From assembly GCA_026398285.1 (NCBI GenBank), contig JAPLTI010000064.1:1-5201 (forward strand): a DNA stretch of 5,201 nt, read 5' to 3'. A program made the position numbers and the translations under genes. The DNA comes from Verrucomicrobiota bacterium (GTDB lineage: Bacteria; Verrucomicrobiota; Verrucomicrobiia; Chthoniobacterales; Terrimicrobiaceae). The notes under the pieces were generated by a model. The model was not told the origin of the DNA. It made no database searches and saw only the letters and a list, made by a program, of their open reading frames with translations. This document shows, piece after piece, positions 1 to 5,201 of the stretch. Within the stretch, counting starts at the first letter, position 1. Every line of letters begins with the position of its first letter.

Positions 1-3
1 TAT

Positions 4-432
4 TCAGCCAGCCCCAGGCGTAGGCGGAGGTTCGCCAAGCAGCGGAGGCAGCGGTTCAGGAGTCGACTCGGGCTCGATCAGTTCGGGTGTAGGACTAGGC
101 TTAGCAACAGAACGAGCCGCAGGTAATGGGCTGGCCCGAACTGGTTCAGCGGGCATCAAGAGCGGCTGCAAATAAAACCAAGCCACGGCAAGAATGACGG
201 GCCAAAGAATCGCAATGAGCGAAACAATCAATGCCAGAGAGGCCCTTCGCGAAACAGCGCCCATTTGCAACCGCGCAAGTTCCCGCTCCTTCTCGGCAAT
301 CAATTCGACACAGGCAAGCCTCTGAGCAGACCGCTCGCGAAACGTCGGGGCGATAGTCTTTAGCCTCTCCAGCGAATAGTGGGAAAGTCCCGCACGGGCA
401 TTATCAACGAGCTCAAATTCCTGATCGTCCAT
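4..432 (-). CDS. Single-pass membrane protein with Pro-rich C-terminal tail, unknown function
   Basis: I do not recognise a family. The 142-residue product has three parts. Residues 1-60 are charged, probably helical and cytoplasmic, with a Glu/Arg/Lys-rich stretch around 30-56 that could form a short coiled coil. Residues about 65-92 form one strongly hydrophobic membrane segment preceded by Arg62-Arg63, which predicts the N-terminus inside. Residues 93-142 are a Pro/Glu/Ser/Thr-rich tail that would lie in the periplasm and could span it or act as a flexible tether. There is no cleavable signal peptide. A TTG at 442-444 in the same frame would add four residues (MGGS), but the ATG at 430-432 is preferred because a G-rich ribosome-binding-like run lies just upstream and overlaps that TTG. 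The gene lies downstream of the flagellin on the same strand but beyond a strong terminator, so it probably has its own transcript. The stop codon TGA is at 4-6. Confidence 0.7.
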   Translation of the reverse strand: MDDQEFELVDNARAGLSHYSLERLKTIAPTFRERSAQRLACVELIAEKERELARLQMGAVSRRASLALIVSLIAILWPVILAVAWFYLQPLLMPAEPVRASPLPAARSVAKPSPTPELIEPESTPEPLPPLLGEPPPTPGAG

Positions 433-435
433 CGA

Positions 436-442
436 TCCCCCC
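436..442 (-). promoter_or_regulatory. G-rich ribosome-binding-like run deciding the ATG start at 432
   Basis: On the minus strand the bases read GGGGGGA, three bases before the ATG at 432. This is a poor match to AGGAGG but the only purine-rich element nearby. It overlaps the alternative in-frame TTG at 442-444, which therefore could not use it. This favours the shorter, 142-residue product. The spacing is shorter than usual, so the support is modest. Confidence 0.35.
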
Positions 443-484
443 AATCAATCAGCCCAGCACAACTGAGCGCAAAGGTTTTTTGGT

Positions 485-520
485 AAAAAACAAGAGGCTC
501 TCCCTCGCGGGAGAGCCTCT
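485..520 (-). terminator. Rho-independent terminator of the flagellin transcript
   Basis: A perfect 12-bp inverted repeat (493-504 against 509-520, AGAGGCTCTCCC and its complement) encloses a 4-base loop. On the minus strand it is followed by TG and a run of six T residues (492-485), the classic intrinsic terminator layout. It sits 36 bases past the flagellin stop codon. The plus-strand side lacks a T run, so it should act in the flagellin direction only. It separates the flagellin from the small membrane-protein gene downstream. Confidence 0.92.
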
Positions 521-556
521 GAATCATTTGATATCAATCTTGCCTTGGAGCCACGC

Positions 557-1441
557 TTAGCTGATCAAGCGAAGGATCGACTGGGTCGACTGGTTCGCTT
601 GGGCGAGCATTGCTGTTCCGGCTTGTTGCAGGATGTTGAACCGGGCGAGCTTCGTGCTCTCGTCGGCGACATCCACATCGAGGATGCGGCTGTTCGCGGC
701 TTCGAGGTTGGTCTTGTTCACTGCAAGCATGTCTGCTGCGAAGGTCAACCGGGACTGCTCGGCACCGTTGTTGGCGCGGAGGGTTGCCAAGTTTTGTATC
801 GCTGTCTGGATGTAACCAACGGCATCACGAGCATTGTCCGTTGTGCTGATATCCATGTAACTGCTTGTAGAAGCGGTATCCGTGATATCAAAAACAATCT
901 GATTCAAGTCCACTTGAGTAATGCCAATGGTCTGGTTGCCATCATGGGAGGCCACGACGACCAAAGTTGAATTCGTGTCCATATCGAGGCCGTTTGCAGA
1001 AGCAGAACCGCCAGCCGCGACACCCTCACTAAACAGGCTGATCCCATTGAACTCTTCGTCCAACATCAGGTTGAGCTGGCCCTTCAATTGGGTCAGTTCA
1101 GTGTTGTAGAGAGCAAGGTCGCTGGTGGATTTGGTCACGTCTTGAGCAAGAGTTGCGAGTTCGGACATACGGTTAAGGATTTTATCCGCAGTTTTGATGA
1201 CTCCATCCTGTGTTTGCAGGAAGGCGATTGAATTATTGACGTTTGCCAAGGTGGCGTCGGTGCGGCGAATGGAAGCGCTGAGCTTCATCGACACAGCGAG
1301 ACCGCCGGCGTCGTCATATGATGAGTTGATACGTGAACCACTGGAAAGGCGGTTGAGGCTTCTCTGGAGATTAACGTTTGTATTGCTAAGGTTGTAGGCT
1401 GCTGATGTGGCTGCTGAATTGGTGTTGATTACGACTGACAT
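557..1441 (-). CDS. fliC: Flagellin, compact form (flagellar filament subunit)
   Basis: This is the structural subunit of the flagellar filament, exported through the flagellar type III apparatus and polymerised outside the cell. The 294-residue product has the conserved N-terminal D0/D1 region at about 1-138, including RLSSGSRINS near residues 31-40 and DDAGGLAVSMKL near 43-54. The C-terminal D1/D0 region is at about 206-291, including SRILDVDVADE and ILQQAGTAMLAQANQS. The central part (about 139-205) is short and rich in Ser, Thr, Gly and Ala, so the large D2/D3 domains of enteric flagellins are absent. The RMSEL stretch (91-95) corresponds to the conserved D1 segment that Toll-like receptor 5 recognises in other flagellins. 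As expected there is no signal peptide. The ATG at 1439-1441 follows an AAAGGAT element at 1442-1448. A sigma-28-type promoter lies about 100 bases upstream and a strong terminator follows. The symbol is generic; the gene could equally be called hag or fla. Confidence 0.97.
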   Translation of the reverse strand: MSVVINTNSAATSAAYNLSNTNVNLQRSLNRLSSGSRINSSYDDAGGLAVSMKLSASIRRTDATLANVNNSIAFLQTQDGVIKTADKILNRMSELATLAQDVTKSTSDLALYNTELTQLKGQLNLMLDEEFNGISLFSEGVAAGGSASANGLDMDTNSTLVVVASHDGNQTIGITQVDLNQIVFDITDTASTSSYMDISTTDNARDAVGYIQTAIQNLATLRANNGAEQSRLTFAADMLAVNKTNLEAANSRILDVDVADESTKLARFNILQQAGTAMLAQANQSTQSILRLIS

Positions 1442-1538
1442 ATCCTTTGTCTTTCTGTGTTGCGAAGTCCGTCTCGCTGTCGGGCCGCTTTGGTTCAGTG
1501 TTCGACCTCACTGGGGGAGTTATTCTCCGTTGGTCTAA

Positions 1539-1566
1539 ATATCGGCTGACGTCTGAAAGAACTTTA
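1539..1566 (-). promoter_or_regulatory. Sigma-28 (FliA) type promoter for the flagellin gene
   Basis: On the minus strand the -35 element reads TAAAGTTC (1566-1559), against the known FliA consensus TAAAGTTT. The -10 element reads GCCGATAT (1546-1539), against GCCGATAA. The gap between TAAA and GCCGATAT is 16 bases, one more than the usual 15. Each box matches at seven of eight positions, and the promoter faces the flagellin, a classic late flagellar gene. Transcription would begin roughly at 1530, giving a leader of about 90 bases. The leader contains several GGA triplets and a small inverted repeat (1496-1500 with 1509-1513), which may or may not matter for post-transcriptional control. Confidence 0.85.
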
Positions 1567-1628
1567 GAAATATTTTTATTTAGCTCGGAGAGTTGGAAAG
1601 GATGACCGCTTCAGGCCATACTTAAACG

Positions 1629-2711
1629 ATGGATCAAACCCCTCCCGATATCTCTCTGGCTCTGATCGCGCGAGATGAGGAAACTCACATCGAAAGGTGC
1701 CTGAAATCCGCATCAGGACTTGCTGCGGAGATGATCGTTGTCGATACGGGATCGAATGACAGAACAAAAGAAATCGCCATCACATGCGGAGCGAGAGTTT
1801 TGGATTTTCCCTGGATCGACGACTTCAGCGCCGCGCGCAATGAGGCTCTGGAGGCGGCTCGTGGACGGTGGATTCTTGTTTTGGATGCGGATGAATACCT
1901 GCCGCCAGCGAGTGTTGAAGCCATTCGGGCGCTCACATCGAGTGCCGATGCAGCGGATCGCGCTTATCATTTAGTAAATAAAAGCTCAACGGATGAGGGG
2001 CGAACGGGCATTTCAGGATTGATCGTGAGACTATTTCCAAACGATCCGCATGTGCGATACGAGTGGCCTGTTCATGAGCAAGTAGTCACGAGCCTGCAGC
2101 GCGCGAACATCCCGATTGAAAATACCGGGATCGAAATCATTCATACCGGCTACTCAAGTCCTGAGGTGAACGCTGCAAAGCAGCAACGCAATCTGCGGAT
2201 TCTTGAAAAGATGACCACACAGGCCGAGGGAGCGCACCCGATGGCATGGTTCCTCAAAGGGGGCGCATTGCTTGACCTAGAGCGGACTGACGAAGCTCTG
2301 GCCGCCTATTCTCAATGCACAGGCATGACGAATTCCGGCGATAGCATTCATGAGGCGGCTTTGGTGCGCTGGGCATCGTGTTTGGCTAGTTTAAAACGCT
2401 TCGATGAAATCCGCGAGATTCACCCGACAAACCAAGAAGCGGACTGGCATCCGGAACGTCTCCTCCTTCGTGGGCAAACCGAGATCGCCCTCGTCCATCG
2501 CCTCACTCTGGGAAAATTCCGCTCCCGCACGAGCTGTTGCTATGCTTCGACTGGCTTCGCAATCGATTCAAATAGGGCACGAAATCAGTCTATCCGAGGT
2601 CTTGGCAGCAGAAGAAATCTGACCAACTCCTGCACAAAATCAGAAACTCTGTGTTTCGTGATTCTCGGCCGAGTTCAAGATCGATGCGATCCGCTTCACG
2701 GCGGGTGTTGA
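1629..2711 (+). CDS. Family 2 glycosyltransferase with TPR-like C-terminal region; 3' end probably frameshifted
   Basis: This is a predicted cytoplasmic sugar transferase of the GT-A fold using a nucleotide-activated sugar. Residues 8-95 form the nucleotide-binding core, with the family opening ALIARDEE (11-18), the VDTGSNDRT strand-turn (38-46) and the metal-binding DAD motif at 86-88. WPVHEQV (146-152) and IIHTGY (170-175) match the acceptor-side motifs of this subgroup. Residues about 203-265 are helical and TPR-like (AMAWFLKGG-type and DEALAAYSQ repeats), seen in bacterial glycosyltransferases that modify proteins. After about residue 285-296 the translation stops resembling the family and becomes Cys/Arg-rich. 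The +1 frame continues a natural helical sequence ending at 2622, so the 3' end drawn here (2711, overlapping the convergent gene by 72 bases) is probably wrong. The ATG at 1629 has no clear Shine-Dalgarno sequence. The gene is divergent from the flagellin across 187 bases, which makes a role in flagellin glycosylation plausible but unproven. Confidence 0.85.
   Translation: MDQTPPDISLALIARDEETHIERCLKSASGLAAEMIVVDTGSNDRTKEIAITCGARVLDFPWIDDFSAARNEALEAARGRWILVLDADEYLPPASVEAIRALTSSADAADRAYHLVNKSSTDEGRTGISGLIVRLFPNDPHVRYEWPVHEQVVTSLQRANIPIENTGIEIIHTGYSSPEVNAAKQQRNLRILEKMTTQAEGAHPMAWFLKGGALLDLERTDEALAAYSQCTGMTNSGDSIHEAALVRWASCLASLKRFDEIREIHPTNQEADWHPERLLLRGQTEIALVHRLTLGKFRSRTSCCYASTGFAIDSNRARNQSIRGLGSRRNLTNSCTKSETLCFVILGRVQDRCDPLHGGC
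2484..2622 (+). other. Probable true C-terminus of the glycosyltransferase, in the +1 frame
   Basis: In the frame one base ahead of the main glycosyltransferase frame, this stretch reads as amphipathic helix (ENSAPARAVAMLRLASQS and on to EVLAAEEI) and ends in TGA at 2620-2622. That is 17 bases short of the stop codon of the convergent gene. It fits the preceding TPR-like region far better than the Cys/Arg-rich tail of the main frame. The switch could fall anywhere from about 2484 to 2516; candidate slip sites are the CCC run at 2488-2490 and the GGGAAAA run at 2510-2516. A sequencing or assembly error of one extra base (or two missing) or a genuine frameshift mutation would both explain it. 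Confidence 0.55.
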
Positions 2712-5201
2712 CAGCATTTCCGCCCATGAAGAGCGGGTTATTTCAACGGCGGCGCTTGGTAGAATTTCCTGCCAGGCATCGGTAGATTCGGAAAGATCAG
2801 CAGGTAGGATGATTGTGGCCGGAATGTCGCAGACAGGAAATCGATAGTTCGTAAGAATCGACTCATGCCTCACGCCCACAGCTGTCGATGCAGGCTGGGG
2901 TTCCATCCGGAAGGTCGGGACTGAACGCTTGAAGGTCTTCTTCATAGAATCCAGCCACCCTCGGGGCTTGTCCGTCTGTGGAGGAAGGGAACCGATCAAG
3001 ACTAAGCGAGGCAGCGCACGCCCAGCGGCTTGAAGTTGGCGGGCCATTTCCAAGGCCACGATTGCACCGAATCCAAACCCCGCGAGCTGAAAATCCTGCA
3101 GAGGCGCATCCTCAAACAAAGCCGCGATGTATTGCGCAGCTGCGCTTTCAATCGAGGGATGGCACGCCTCGGGATTCAGCGCCCCCCGCGCGGCGATACC
3201 AATCACCCGACGGGATTTGCCAAGAGCCCCGAGAAGGTCCGAATAGGAGTCCGTGAGACCATCCGCCGGATGAACGAGAACCAGAGTGCTACCGACACTT
3301 CTTGCGCACATTTCCACGAGTGGTGTCCAGGCGGATTGAACTGGACGCTTGGCAGCAGGCAAGGCTTGAGGCGCTTTTGCCACTTGGGCTGCGGACTGAG
3401 CGCTTGTCGGTTGAACCGGCTGAGGAAGCGCGGATTCATCAACCCAACCGGCACGGTTAAGAAGCCACTGCTTGACACAGACCGCTCCAGACACCGGATT
3501 GTCCGAAAGAGCGTAAATCGCCTGTGCGCCGACGAAGAAATCCAACACCTGAGGAAAAACTTCACGAGCTGACTGAGTCTGGGCCGCCGATGGAATGCCA
3601 AGAATCTTACGGGATCCACTCTCCAGATACACATCGCCATCCCAATCCCTCCAGGCATTGAGCCCGGTATCCAAGCCAAGCCTTCCACCAGCATCCGGCA
3701 GGTTTTTCCATCCCGGAAATTTAAGAGAGAGGCGTCCGACATAGCCGGGGGGAACTTCAAGTCCATCCGCATCGGCTATGAACGCTTCGCATTCGGCGGC
3801 TGGTTTTCCCGCAGGGAGGCGCAAAGTGTTTTTGCGAACAATTCCCGCAAGACCGAGTCCACAGAGCGAGGCGGGGCTGAAAAAGACAACCTGCCGCAAT
3901 GGATGAGTTGTTTGTTTTTGCCAGATAGATGCAGCCGAAAAAAGCGGTGAACCGGCTTCCACCGCAACACACCTGAGTGATGGAGAGCAAGGTTCGCCTT
4001 CGTGTCCCCAGTCCGCAGCTTGGTTCGCCCACTCCGGAGTGGTGAGGCGCAGATGGGTGACTGGAGCCGCAGCGGAGTCCACCATGTCGTAGCCGGCAAC
4101 ATAGGCTGTGCCGCCAGAAAGAAGCGGAATGAGCCATTCATCAAAAAACGCACCCCCGCCGGGCATCGAGCGGACGAGGAATGAATGCCGGGGCTGAAAA
4201 TCCAAAACTCTGGCACCTTCCAGTGCCGAAGAAACCAGCATGCTGTGAGTCAGCGCACGAACCATGGGTGGTGCGCCATCCGAATGCCCCGGCATCGTTG
4301 CGGCTAGTTCGTCGGGGCCAATATTTCTCGCCTCGGCAGATGCGGGTTCCAATGTCTCCCAATCCTGATCGTCGCAAAAGACCAACGCGACATCGTGAGC
4401 GGCAAGTGTCGACTCAACCCAATCCGCAGGAGCTGTCGGATCAATGGCGAGGCAGGAATTTCCAGCCTTCCAAGCACCGAGCATAGCCACACTGATCCAA
4501 GCCGAAGGGGATAGAAAGAGAGCGGCATGCCACCCGCCAGCGAGACCGGTTTGAGCGAGGTGAGCGGCGAGTTTGTCCGAGAGGGCATCCAACTCCCCAT
4601 AGGTCATTTCATAATCGCCAAATTTGACGGCAACAGCCCCGCTGTCTCGTTGAACGACCTTGCGGAAGGCCTCGACAATCGAAACTGGTTGCTGCCGAGT
4701 TTCAGGCCCGCGGGACCAATCGCGAAGCTGCAGAATCTCATCGGGCAAAAGAACCGGCATGCGGTTCACTGGCTTGGCAAGGTTCTCGGAGAGAGATCCG
4801 ATGATTTCAATCAGGCGGGCGAGGAAATCCTTCAGGACTGCTTCCGATCCGAATGGACCAGTGAGGGAAAGCTCCAAACGAGGTCCAGGGCGGGCCTCAA
4901 GGACCAGACCCTGCAGCGTGGTTTGCTGGAGTTGGGCGTCGAAATTGATCCACCGCGGGAGGGCGGTATGAATGATGTCATTGATGCTGGATCCCCGCCA
5001 GGCGAAGGTCACCGGTATGTCCTGCTGGGTGAAATCAAATCCGGCACTGCGCAAAGCCTCATCTCCCTCGATCCAGATGTTCTCGGACATCGCATCGGTG
5101 AGCGCCTGCTCGACAATCGAAACTGGTTGCTGCCGAGTTTCAGGCCCGCGGGACCAATCGCGAAGCTGCAGAATCTCATCGGGCAAAAGAACCGGCATGC
5201 G
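2640..5201 (-). CDS. NRPS-derived protein, 3' part: condensation remnant, inactive-looking adenylation domain, triad-less thioesterase-like domain
   Basis: The frame is open through the right edge, so the N-terminus is missing; residues are numbered from the Met at 5196-5198. Residues about 31-145 resemble the C-terminal end of a condensation domain. Residues 147-176 are a C-A linker. Residues about 177-585 form an adenylation-like domain with A1 (MTYGELDAL, 198-206), A2 (GAWKAG and AIDPTAP, 241-257) and A4 (FFDEWLIPLLSGGT, 351-364) recognisable. A3 is missing, A5 reads FFSPASLCG, and A7 reads LDTGLN without its Asp. The A8 and A10 lysine motifs are not evident. An Ala/Pro/Gln-rich linker (about 586-622) replaces the usual carrier protein; no LGGxS phosphopantetheine site exists. 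Residues about 636-842 form an alpha/beta-hydrolase of the type I thioesterase kind, with GFGFG in place of GxSxG. The gene ends at TGA 2640-2642, convergent with the glycosyltransferase. It is unlikely to assemble a peptide by itself; a structural or regulatory role is possible. Confidence 0.85.
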   Translation of the reverse strand, partial: RMPVLLPDEILQLRDWSRGPETRQQPVSIVEQALTDAMSENIWIEGDEALRSAGFDFTQQDIPVTFAWRGSSINDIIHTALPRWINFDAQLQQTTLQGLVLEARPGPRLELSLTGPFGSEAVLKDFLARLIEIIGSLSENLAKPVNRMPVLLPDEILQLRDWSRGPETRQQPVSIVEAFRKVVQRDSGAVAVKFGDYEMTYGELDALSDKLAAHLAQTGLAGGWHAALFLSPSAWISVAMLGAWKAGNSCLAIDPTAPADWVESTLAAHDVALVFCDDQDWETLEPASAEARNIGPDELAATMPGHSDGAPPMVRALTHSMLVSSALEGARVLDFQPRHSFLVRSMPGGGAFFDEWLIPLLSGGTAYVAGYDMVDSAAAPVTHLRLTTPEWANQAADWGHEGEPCSPSLRCVAVEAGSPLFSAASIWQKQTTHPLRQVVFFSPASLCGLGLAGIVRKNTLRLPAGKPAAECEAFIADADGLEVPPGYVGRLSLKFPGWKNLPDAGGRLGLDTGLNAWRDWDGDVYLESGSRKILGIPSAAQTQSAREVFPQVLDFFVGAQAIYALSDNPVSGAVCVKQWLLNRAGWVDESALPQPVQPTSAQSAAQVAKAPQALPAAKRPVQSAWTPLVEMCARSVGSTLVLVHPADGLTDSYSDLLGALGKSRRVIGIAARGALNPEACHPSIESAAAQYIAALFEDAPLQDFQLAGFGFGAIVALEMARQLQAAGRALPRLVLIGSLPPQTDKPRGWLDSMKKTFKRSVPTFRMEPQPASTAVGVRHESILTNYRFPVCDIPATIILPADLSESTDAWQEILPSAAVEITRSSWAEMLSTPAVKRIASILNSAENHETQSF
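4671..4763. repeat. 93-bp exact direct repeat, inner copy (C-A linker of the NRPS-like gene)
   Basis: This copy is identical base for base to 5109-5201. It encodes the linker between the condensation remnant and the adenylation-like domain (residues 146-176, from RMPVLLPDEI to PVSIVE), where such a linker is expected. To its left the sequences of the two copies diverge at once (GGC before CTCGAC here, CTG in the other copy). To its right the comparison is cut off by the window end. Confidence 0.95.
5109..5201. repeat. 93-bp exact direct repeat, outer copy, cut by the window edge
   Basis: This is the second copy, 438 bp (exactly 146 codons) from the first and in the same reading frame. It encodes the same linker peptide, but here the linker runs straight into condensation-domain-like sequence (QALTDAMSEN) instead of an adenylation domain. 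The repeat may continue past the window. It could be one end of a 438-bp tandem duplication, a repeated inter-module linker, or a false join at a contig end. Confidence 0.95.

Noticed and set aside
476..490. Small inverted repeat of T and A runs (TTTTTT GGT AAAAAA)
   Set aside because: It is best explained as the T-tract of the flagellin terminator plus a chance A/T run; a stem of only A-T pairs is too weak to call separately.
545..970. 141-residue open frame on the plus strand, antisense to the flagellin
   Set aside because: It lies wholly inside the well-supported flagellin gene, has no family-like motifs and is a shadow of that gene's codon pattern.
1553..1583. AT-rich stretch as a possible plus-strand promoter for the glycosyltransferase
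   Set aside because: No pair of -35 and -10 boxes with acceptable spacing could be found, so no promoter is called.
1602..1625. Seven-codon open frame (MTASGHT) just before the glycosyltransferase start, preceded by GGAAAGG
   Set aside because: It could be a leader peptide, but the ribosome-binding-like bases abut the ATG with no spacer and there is no codon bias or attenuator structure to support it.
3030..3572. 180-residue plus-strand open frame, antisense to the NRPS-like gene
   Set aside because: The opposite strand carries recognisable thioesterase and adenylation motifs across this interval. The plus-strand translation is Arg/Cys-rich and resembles no family.
3203..3772. 189-residue minus-strand frame overlapping the NRPS-like gene
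   Set aside because: It is out of frame with the domain-bearing translation and lacks any recognisable motif; considered as a possible frameshifted missing domain and discarded.

Overview
The window suggests a flagellated, diderm bacterium of moderate GC content. The flagellin N-terminus (a DDAGGLAVSMKL-type stretch) resembles Verrucomicrobiota (Opitutia-like) flagellins from memory. That placement is a recollection, not a search result. The right edge cuts through an open reading frame, so this is a fragment of a larger locus.

Layout, left to right. (1) 4-432, minus: a 142-residue single-pass membrane protein with a Pro-rich tail and no recognised family. (2) 485-520: a strong intrinsic terminator with a perfect 12-bp stem, closing the flagellin transcript. 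(3) 557-1441, minus: a complete, compact 294-residue flagellin. (4) 1442-1628: a divergent intergenic region of 187 bp carrying a near-consensus sigma-28 (FliA) promoter that faces the flagellin. (5) 1629 to 2622 or 2711, plus: a family 2 glycosyltransferase with a helical, TPR-like C-terminal half. Its last part looks frameshifted, and its annotated tail runs into the next gene. (6) 2640-5201, minus: the 3' part of a large NRPS-derived gene, convergent with the glycosyltransferase. It holds a condensation-domain remnant, an adenylation-like domain and a thioesterase-like domain.

The most unusual content is the NRPS-like gene. The reading frame is open for more than 850 codons, yet the visible catalytic signatures are missing. 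The adenylation-like domain lacks the A3 phosphate-binding loop and has degenerate A5, A7, A8 and A10 motifs. There is no carrier-protein domain before the thioesterase. The thioesterase-like domain has Gly, Gly and Trp where the family has its Ser, Asp and His triad. This looks like a maintained pseudo-enzyme rather than an ordinary decaying pseudogene. In addition, an exact 93-bp direct repeat lies in frame 438 bp apart and runs off the window edge. It places a C-A linker directly in front of condensation-domain sequence, which is an abnormal domain order and may mark either a tandem duplication or an assembly problem.

How the genes may work together is inference. A flagellin with a glycosyltransferase immediately beside it, divergently transcribed, fits a flagellin-modification neighbourhood. 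Whether the catalytically stripped NRPS-like protein belongs to that function cannot be decided from this fragment.
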